The notes under the pieces: model-generated | The model's database searches: none | What the model was told of the DNA's origin: nothing | Seen by the model: only the letters and a program-made list of their open reading frames with translations | Made by a program: the position numbers and the translations under genes | Part shown: piece by piece, positions 1-4,324 of the stretch | How the letters are laid out: each line of letters starts with the position of its first letter | Position numbering within the stretch: the first letter of the stretch is position 1 | Origin: Bacteroidetes bacterium CG2_30_32_10 | GTDB taxonomy: Bacteria; Bacteroidota; Bacteroidia; Bacteroidales; CG2-30-32-10 | Assembly: GCA_001872995.1 (NCBI GenBank) | Contig: MNXO01000071.1 | Location: forward strand, 1-6,544 | Reading direction: 5' to 3' | Length of the DNA stretch: 6,544 bases

Positions 1-30
1 GTGATTTATTTCACTTCGTTTGTAAATCAC
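1..30. repeat. Inverted repeat (8-bp arms), possible end-of-gene hairpin
   Basis: The first eight bases, GTGATTTA, are the exact reverse complement of TAAATCAC at 23-30, with a 14-base loop. The right arm is followed by AATTTTTAG, so an RNA hairpin followed by a short U-rich run is possible, as in a weak intrinsic terminator for a gene lying left of the window. The stem is AT-rich and might extend past the left edge, which cannot be seen. Read from base 1, one frame stays open only to a TAG at 37-39, so a short tail of an upstream gene cannot be excluded. Confidence 0.4.
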
Positions 31-52
31 AATTTTTAGTCTGTCGGCATTA

Positions 53-70
53 ATCCCGACAAGTCGGGAT
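53..70. repeat. Perfect GC-rich inverted repeat, hairpin or terminator-like
   Basis: ATCCCGAC and GTCGGGAT form an exact 8-bp inverted repeat separated by AA; in RNA it would fold as a 7-bp stem with a CAAG tetraloop. It is one of the few GC-rich patches in this AT-rich leader, which argues for a selected structure. The sequence after it (ATATTTAATATTTCTT) is T-rich but not a clean T tract, so a terminator for an upstream gene is plausible but unproven. A TGTCGG at 42-47 can also pair with CCGACA at 56-61, giving an alternative and mutually exclusive hairpin. A dispersed intergenic repeat is the other reading. Confidence 0.5.
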
Positions 71-103
71 ATTTAATATTTCTTGTTGGCGGTTTAGTAT
101 TAG

Positions 104-135
104 TTCGCGTTTAGCAATTTTTGTTACTATTTTTG
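104..135 (+). promoter_or_regulatory. Candidate Bacteroidetes-type promoter for the DUF4421-rlmD unit
   Basis: TATTTTTG at 128-135 matches the Bacteroidetes -7 consensus TAnnTTTG exactly. TTCG at 104-107, 20 bases upstream, is a one-mismatch version of the -33 TTTG element. Transcription would begin near 142, giving a leader of about 20 bases before the ATG at 163. It would also place the alternative TTG start at 121 upstream of the transcript. T-rich sequence makes chance -7 matches common, so this is a tentative call. Confidence 0.35.
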
Positions 136-162
136 TTAATTTTGCCAAAACTTGCATTTTTA

Positions 163-1149
163 ATGAGAATAAGAATCCTACTTGTTATATTTTCCACTTT
201 TATTTGGGTACACTCATTCTCTGGCAACTACGATAGCACTTATGTAAAAAGATTTACAGAAAAATTTACTATTAAATGCGGCATTAGCACCAAAAACATT
301 TCATTTACCCTTTCCCCTATTGCAAAATCTGATTCTTTAAAAGCTAGTTCTATTATCTACCGCCCCAATGTATATTCTTATTTTAACATTGGCGGCTCAT
401 GGAAATTTTTAAGTGGCAGCATCTCCTTTAAAATCCCTAAAGGGAAAGACAATGTGCAATTGCATGGCAAAACAAACTATGCTGATTTTAGGTTAAGTCT
501 CATAAAAAAAAGGTTTGCTGCCAGTGCTTTTCTTAAGACCTACCAAGGTTTTTATATAAATGACCCAAATAAAGTGTTTCCAGAATGGCAAAATGGACAA
601 CCCTATCCACAAAGAAAAGATATTTATTTCAATACAATTGGTTTAGAAGGTTATTATGTTTTTTCTTGGAAAAAATACTCACTCAATGCGGCATTTCGCC
701 AAGGTGAAAAACAATTAAAGCATTCTGGTTCATTTTTGCTGAAAGGCGACCTTTCTTATATTGGCATAGGTGGCGATTCTTCATTAATTCCGTACACACA
801 ATCAGTATATTACAATGAAATGAAAGGACTTCAAAGTGGAGATTTTCTTTCGGGAGTGATTTCAGCAGGTTATACTTATGTTTTTACCATTGGTAAACAA
901 TGGTTTGCCTCCCCTTTCTTATTTTCAGGAATTGGATACCAAAAAAAAGCTTTGGCAACCAACGAACAAATAATTAATAATAAAAACTTCCTTTCTTTCC
1001 TTGATTTTAAAATGACTGGAGGTTATAACGGAAATAATTTTTTTTCCACTATCATCCTTGATGCTGAAAACTATTTTATGAACGAAAAAGAAATCAGTTT
1101 TCAAACTTCAGGAGTAACTTTTGATTTGAATATTGGCTATAGATTTTGA
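163..1149 (+). CDS. DUF4421 family secreted/outer-membrane beta-barrel protein
   Basis: This 328-residue protein looks like the DUF4421 family, a Bacteroidetes group of unknown function predicted to sit in the outer membrane. I recognise the family's opening after the signal (YDSTYVKRF, then a strand block ending in YRPN at about residues 80-85) and the segment SAFLKTYQGFYINDP about a third of the way in. Residues 1 to about 20 form a signal peptide (basic MRIR, then a hydrophobic stretch ending at FSG). The rest alternates polar and aromatic residues like a beta barrel and ends in phenylalanine (IGYRF), the usual last residue of barrel proteins inserted by BamA. The frame stays open back to a TTG at 121, but the ATG at 163 puts the signal peptide at the N-terminus and is preferred. 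The rlmD gene follows after 41 bases with no visible terminator, so the two are probably co-transcribed. Substrate or partner is unknown. Confidence 0.83.
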   Translation: MRIRILLVIFSTFIWVHSFSGNYDSTYVKRFTEKFTIKCGISTKNISFTLSPIAKSDSLKASSIIYRPNVYSYFNIGGSWKFLSGSISFKIPKGKDNVQLHGKTNYADFRLSLIKKRFAASAFLKTYQGFYINDPNKVFPEWQNGQPYPQRKDIYFNTIGLEGYYVFSWKKYSLNAAFRQGEKQLKHSGSFLLKGDLSYIGIGGDSSLIPYTQSVYYNEMKGLQSGDFLSGVISAGYTYVFTIGKQWFASPFLFSGIGYQKKALATNEQIINNKNFLSFLDFKMTGGYNGNNFFSTIILDAENYFMNEKEISFQTSGVTFDLNIGYRF

Positions 1150-1190
1150 CCAATGTTTATTAATAAAAAACTAAGAAATAAATACCAATT

Positions 1191-2597
1191 ATGAAAAAAC
1201 GCTTTTCACCTTTTGTTATAGAAAACATAGAAATATTAGATGTAGCTTCCGAAGGATTGTCAATTGCGCGACACAATGAATTGGTAGTGTTTGTTACCAA
1301 TGCCGTTCCGGGCGATGTGGTAGATATTAAGATTTTTGAAAAAAAGAAAAGTTTTCTAAAAGGAACTGCTATCAATTTTCGCACTTATTCTAGCAAAAGA
1401 GTAGAACCCTTTTGCGAACACTTTGGCACTTGCGGTGGTTGCAAATGGCAGTATCTTGCCTACAACGAACAACTTTTCTACAAACAAAAACAAGTAACTG
1501 ACAATCTCGAAAGAATTGGTAAAATAGAGGTATCTTGTGTTTTACCCATCATTCCATCTGAAAACACAACCTATTACCGCAACAAATTAGAATATACCTT
1601 TTCTAATAAAAGGTGGTTAAACGAACGTGATATGGATAAACGCGATGAATTGAATGATATGAATGCCTTGGGTTTTCATATTCCTCGATTTTTCGATAAA
1701 GTATTAGATATTAACAATTGTTACTTACAACCTTCGCCTTCTAACGAAATTAGACTGGCAGTGAAAGCTTATGCCGAAAAAGAACAACTAAGTTTTTTCG
1801 ATTTGCGAAAACAAGAAGGTTTTTTGCGCAACCTGATTATCAGAACTACTTCTAAAAGCGGATTGATGGTGATTTTGGTTTTGTTTTATGAAGATAAAAC
1901 CAGTAGGGAAAATATTTTAAATTATATTTACCAAGAGTTTCCACAAATTACTTCATTATTCTACATTATTAATTCAAAGAAAAACGACTCCATTGCTGAC
2001 CAAGAGCTATGTTTATATAAAGGAAATCCCTATTTGTTAGAAGAAATGGAAGGATTGCACTTTAAAATTAGTCCAGTATCGTTTTACCAAACAAATTCGG
2101 AGCAAGCCTATAATTTATATAAAGTAGCCAGAGATTTTGCCCAACTAACAGGCAATGAAATAGTATATGACCTTTATACTGGCACGGGTACTATTGCTAA
2201 TTTTGTTGCTTCTAAAGCTAAAAAGGTGGTTGGTATTGAATATGTGGAAGCTGCAGTAGAAGATGCCAAAGAAAATTCTATACTTAACCAGATTACCAAT
2301 GCTAGCTTTTTTGCTGGTGATATGGCTAAAGTGCTGAATAATGAATTTGTAGAAGCCAATGGAAAGCCAGATGTTATAATAACCGACCCACCAAGAGCAG
2401 GTATGCACGAAAAAGTAATTGAACAAATAATAGCAATGCTCCCAAATAGAATCGTTTATGTAAGTTGTAACCCTGCAACGCAAGCCAGAGATATTAACTT
2501 GCTAAACGAACATTATAAAGTTACAAAAATTCAAGCTGTTGATATGTTTCCACATACGCATCATGTGGAGAATGTTGCATTGTTAATACTAAAATAG
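1191..2597 (+). CDS. rlmD: 23S rRNA (uracil-C5)-methyltransferase, RlmD/RumA family
   Basis: This 468-residue protein is an RNA m5U methyltransferase, which uses S-adenosylmethionine to methylate C5 of a uridine in 23S rRNA (U1939 in E. coli numbering for RlmD). Domains in order: an N-terminal TRAM RNA-binding domain (about residues 8-65); the 4Fe-4S cysteines C75, C81 and C84 in the CxxxxxCGGC pattern, with C177 (NNCYLQP) as the likely fourth ligand; a central domain; and a Rossmann methyltransferase domain. In the last, DLYTGTGTIA (327-336) is the SAM loop, DPPRAG (399-404) is motif IV, C426 in VSCNPATQARD is the catalytic nucleophile and E460 in HHVENVALL is the general base. Length and motif order are normal and all key residues are present. 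Some members of this family modify two sites (RlmCD) or act on tRNA (TrmFO-independent relatives), so the exact target uridine is inferred. It is the clearest housekeeping gene in the window. Confidence 0.96.
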   Translation: MKKRFSPFVIENIEILDVASEGLSIARHNELVVFVTNAVPGDVVDIKIFEKKKSFLKGTAINFRTYSSKRVEPFCEHFGTCGGCKWQYLAYNEQLFYKQKQVTDNLERIGKIEVSCVLPIIPSENTTYYRNKLEYTFSNKRWLNERDMDKRDELNDMNALGFHIPRFFDKVLDINNCYLQPSPSNEIRLAVKAYAEKEQLSFFDLRKQEGFLRNLIIRTTSKSGLMVILVLFYEDKTSRENILNYIYQEFPQITSLFYIINSKKNDSIADQELCLYKGNPYLLEEMEGLHFKISPVSFYQTNSEQAYNLYKVARDFAQLTGNEIVYDLYTGTGTIANFVASKAKKVVGIEYVEAAVEDAKENSILNQITNASFFAGDMAKVLNNEFVEANGKPDVIITDPPRAGMHEKVIEQIIAMLPNRIVYVSCNPATQARDINLLNEHYKVTKIQAVDMFPHTHHVENVALLILK

Positions 2598-2705
2598 TTT
2601 CCTTGTTTAATATTGATGGAGCATACAGATAATTTAAAAAGATATATGTTACACCCAATTTTCCTGGAACAATTATACAAATTATAACATTGGAAATATT
2701 TTTTG

Positions 2706-2713
2706 TATTTTTG
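2706..2713 (+). promoter_or_regulatory. Candidate -7 element for the toxin-antitoxin operon
   Basis: TATTTTTG matches TAnnTTTG exactly and lies 16 bases before the antitoxin ATG, so the leader would be only about 10 bases. No good -33 TTTG is present at the expected spacing. Just upstream, TTATA (2673-2677) and TATAA (2683-2687) form a short inverted repeat where an autoregulating antitoxin could bind, but such repeats arise easily in AT-rich DNA. Confidence 0.35.
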
Positions 2714-2729
2714 TATAAATTTAATTCAT

Positions 2730-2966
2730 ATGAGTACTTTAGAAATACGAAATAAATTAATTGAAAACATCTTCTTGATAGAGGATAAATCATTTTTAGA
2801 AGCATTAAAGACAATTGTTGACGCAAAATTGGCTTCAACCACTTATGAATTATCAGATTTTCAAATAGACAGAATTAGAAAAGGCAGAGAGCAACTGATG
2901 AATGGAAATACAATTTCAAATGATACTGTTCAAAAAAAAGTTGACAAATGGCTAAGTACAAAATAA
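2730..2966 (+). CDS. Antitoxin of a type II RelE/ParE toxin-antitoxin pair
   Basis: This is a 78-residue, charged and mostly helical protein directly before, and overlapping, a RelE/ParE-type toxin, the standard antitoxin position. The N-terminal half (MSTLEIRNKLIENIFLIED and on to about residue 34) looks like the helical dimerisation region of small Bacteroidetes antitoxins. The C-terminal half (about 40-78, with a basic DRIRKGREQL helix, then GNTISNDTV and a terminal KWLSTK) looks like the extended segment that wraps around and neutralises the toxin. No ribbon-helix-helix or helix-turn-helix motif is obvious, so DNA binding and autoregulation are assumed from the system type. The frame is open back to 2703, but the ATG at 2730 follows the candidate promoter and gives the expected N-terminus. 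The role is inferred mainly from position and general resemblance. Confidence 0.77.
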   Translation: MSTLEIRNKLIENIFLIEDKSFLEALKTIVDAKLASTTYELSDFQIDRIRKGREQLMNGNTISNDTVQKKVDKWLSTK

Positions 2967-3301
2967 GTTGGTCAGTTGAAGCAGAAATAGATTTGACAGA
3001 AATTCTTGATTTCTACATCCAAAGAAACAAGACAGTATCATACAGCAAGAAGCTTTATTCTAAAATCAAGAAAGAAATTTCGGCAATTTCTAAAAATCCA
3101 AAATTAGGTATTAGGACAGAGTTTGATACAGTTAGAGTATTGATAACTGGAGACTATCAAATTATTTATGAAATTATAGAGGACAATATCGTAATTTCAA
3201 TGCTTTGGGATTGCAGTAGAAATCCTGAAGACAAAAAAATAGGAAAGCGAATCAAGAATAAAAATAAAAACTTGGCACACACAACACCTACCCAAAAGTA
3301 G
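2948..3301 (+). CDS. RelE/ParE family toxin of a type II toxin-antitoxin system
   Basis: This 117-residue protein has the RelE/ParE toxin layout: a first strand (YKISWSVEAE), a helix pair containing the family signature AEIDLTEILDFYIQ (about 12-25), a short NPKLGIR turn (50-56), then the beta sheet VRVLITGDYQIIYEIIEDNI (62-81) and the closing LWDCSRNP (86-93), a variant of the WDTRxNP ending common in Bacteroidetes ParE-like toxins. R63, Y74 and R91 are the residues to test for function. RelE members cut mRNA on the ribosome while ParE members poison gyrase; the sequence alone does not decide between them. The start overlaps the antitoxin gene by 19 bases, which implies translational coupling. 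After residue 93 there is an unusual 24-residue lysine- and asparagine-rich tail ending HTTPTQK that the fold does not need. Confidence 0.9.
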   Translation: MAKYKISWSVEAEIDLTEILDFYIQRNKTVSYSKKLYSKIKKEISAISKNPKLGIRTEFDTVRVLITGDYQIIYEIIEDNIVISMLWDCSRNPEDKKIGKRIKNKNKNLAHTTPTQK

Positions 3302-3302
3302 G
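3287..3302. repeat. Small hairpin over the toxin stop codon
   Basis: CCTAC and GTAGG form a 5-bp inverted repeat with a CCAAAA loop, and the toxin's TAG stop lies in the right arm. It is followed by GGGGCTCATT rather than a T run, so it does not look like an intrinsic terminator. It could protect the 3' end of the mRNA or be chance. Confidence 0.25.
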
Positions 3303-3308
3303 GGCTCA

Positions 3309-3339
3309 TTGCTTAGTTAGACAAATAATCGTATATTTG
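3309..3339 (+). promoter_or_regulatory. Candidate Bacteroidetes-type promoter for the YgjV-like gene
   Basis: TATATTTG at 3332-3339 matches the -7 consensus exactly, and TTG at 3309-3311 (within ATTG) lies 20 bases upstream, the right spacing for the -33 element. Transcription would start near 3346, about 60 bases before the ATG at 3405. The -7 element overlaps the left arm of the inverted repeat at 3334-3358. Confidence 0.45.
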
Positions 3340-3358
3340 AAATGCGGTTTTTCAAATA
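3334..3358. repeat. Perfect 9-bp inverted repeat overlapping a promoter (operator-like)
   Basis: TATTTGAAA and TTTCAAATA are exact reverse complements separated by the 7-base spacer TGCGGTT. The left arm shares TATTTG with the candidate -7 element and the right arm covers the expected transcription start. This is the placement expected for a dimeric repressor operator. No T run follows, so a terminator for the toxin operon is less likely. No obvious regulator gene is encoded next to it apart from the antitoxin. Confidence 0.45.
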
Positions 3359-3404
3359 GAGTTCAGTGGTTAAAAACCCTGCCTTTTAATAGCTGCAAAA
3401 CGAT

Positions 3405-4036
3405 ATGAATATTGATATTTTAGCATGGATAGGATATATAGCATCGGGAATCGTTGCTATATCATTGGCAATGAGTTCCATTATTAAATTCAGGTGGATG
3501 AATCTGATAGGAGCAACGATGTTTTCAACGTATGGCTTTTAATTCATGCCTACCCTGTGGGTATTTTAAATAGTATTATTGTTTTTGTTGATGTTTACTT
3601 TCTAATTACTACCTACTCAAAAAAAGAGTTGTTTGAAATATTAGAAGTAAAGCCAGATAATAAATATCTCCTCCGTTTTGTAGAATTTTATGATGCAGAT
3701 ATTCAGAAATTTTTTCCCAACTTTAGTTATAAGCCTGATATGAATACGGTAAGTTTTTTTGTACTGAGAAACATGTCTATTACTGGGCTTTTTTTAGCAC
3801 ATCAAGAAGAAAACCATCTATTAAAAATAGGATTAGATTATGTAATACCAGAATACCGCGATTTTAAAAACGGAAAATACGTTTACTCCAAACTCAGGCA
3901 AAAGTTTGTTAACGCTGGCTTCACAAAAATGCTGGCAGAAGGAAATAGCCCCTCTCATATTAAATACCTCCAAAAACTCGGATTTAAAGAAGGCGAAAAT
4001 AAATTATTTGAGTGTGAGTTGGTAAAAAATAGATAA
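3405..4036 (+). pseudogene. YgjV-family inner-membrane protein with GNAT-like C-terminus, frameshifted
   Basis: Two reading frames together encode one 210-residue protein. Frame one, from the ATG at 3405, gives 45 residues (MNIDILAWIGYIASG to STYGF) and then meets TAA at 3540-3542. The continuation, LIHAYPVGILNS onward, is one base out of register, and a single extra T in the run at 3537-3540 restores it. The first about 70 residues hold three membrane segments (about 4-22, 30-48 and 51-71) of the YgjV (Imp-YgjV) type. Residues about 115-205 resemble a GNAT acyltransferase, with YVIPEYRDFKNGKY (146-159) where the acyl-CoA loop would be and SHIKYLQKLGF (184-194) near the end. The later frame has an ATG at 3494, but its first 15 residues are out-of-frame YgjV sequence, so it is not a natural start. 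The substrate is unknown. An in-frame TAG at 3390 makes 3405 the first possible ATG. The break may be a true mutation, a read error in a homopolymer or, less likely, a programmed shift. Confidence 0.8.
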
Positions 4037-4110
4037 AAGAAAAAGTAGAGCTCTAGTAATTTCTTTATTATACAATGGTCTTTTAACTCAATTTTATTTA
4101 CAATTTATTA

Positions 4111-4118
4111 TATATTTG
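4111..4118 (+). promoter_or_regulatory. Second possible -7 element upstream of the restriction-modification gene
   Basis: TATATTTG matches TAnnTTTG exactly, but no TTTG-like -33 element lies 17-23 bases upstream. It would give a leader of about 200 bases that includes the whole inverted repeat at 4138-4188, so a transcript from here could fold that repeat as an RNA hairpin. Confidence 0.25.
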
Positions 4119-4137
4119 TGGGGTATAATATTTTATA

Positions 4138-4188
4138 GTCTGCATTTTAAGTATAATATATATGTTTGTTGCCAATATTTAAGCAGAC
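4138..4188. repeat. Long imperfect inverted repeat enclosing a candidate promoter
   Basis: GTCTGC (4138-4143) pairs exactly with GCAGAC (4183-4188). After a three-base ATT bulge on the left, TTAAGTAT (4147-4154) pairs with ATATTTAA (4175-4182), with one G-T wobble. That makes 14 pairs around a 20-base loop. It lies in the gap before the restriction-modification gene and encloses both halves of the best promoter candidate there. It could be an operator, an RNA structure in a longer transcript, or the end of the upstream gene's message. No T run follows, which weakens the terminator reading. Confidence 0.5.
4139..4168 (+). promoter_or_regulatory. Best candidate promoter for the restriction-modification gene
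   Basis: TATGTTTG at 4161-4168 matches TAnnTTTG, and TCTG at 4139-4142, 18 bases upstream, is a one-mismatch TTTG. The start of transcription would be near 4175, leaving a leader of about 150 bases, which is long for a simple promoter. The rest of the leader (4189-4324) is A-rich, with no Shine-Dalgarno site and nothing else I can name. Confidence 0.4.
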
Positions 4189-4324
4189 CAAAAAACAATT
4201 TGAATAAAACCAAATGAAATAACCAACAGCAATAGTTTACCTATCGAAATGTTTGGCATACAAAGCAAAATAATTATTTATAAGGCAATTCGATTGACCT
4301 TAAAGTAAAAACAAAAATAAACAC

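Noticed and set aside
121..162. TTG at 121 as the start of the DUF4421 gene
   Set aside because: It would put 14 extra residues before an already complete signal peptide, and the candidate -7 promoter element (128-135) lies inside this stretch.
2145..2483. Open minus-strand frames opposite the methyltransferase domain of rlmD
   Set aside because: The plus-strand frame carries the full set of RlmD motifs; the reverse translations are low-complexity and have no family resemblance.
2655..2693. CCAAT...ATTGG inverted pair around the toxin-antitoxin promoter region
   Set aside because: The arms are placed asymmetrically around the inner TTATA/TATAA repeat and are only five bases long, within chance expectation.
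2521..2838. Minus-strand frame spanning the rlmD end and the antitoxin start
   Set aside because: It overlaps two plus-strand genes supported by motif or context and shows no motif of its own.
3281..3323. Integron attC-like site after the toxin (GTTAGAC at 3316-3322)
   Set aside because: GTTAGAC fits GTTRRRY, but the upstream partner ACACAAC breaks the RYYYAAC pattern and is not complementary; the span is too short for attC and no integrase or second site is present.
3494..3541. ATG at 3494 as a natural start (MDESDRSNDVF...)
   Set aside because: These codons are the out-of-frame reading of bases that, in the frame from 3405, encode YgjV membrane sequence (RWMNLIGATMFSTYGF). The odd charged N-terminus is an artefact of the frameshift.
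4046..4055. 10-base palindrome TAGAGCTCTA just after the YgjV-like gene
   Set aside because: It is too short to form a stable hairpin with a loop, is isolated, and is followed by mixed sequence and not a T tract.
4249..4308. 19-residue possible leader peptide (MFGIQSKIII...) ending 16 bases before the restriction-modification gene
   Set aside because: A frame this short is expected by chance, has no regulatory codon pattern, and no attenuator hairpin follows it.
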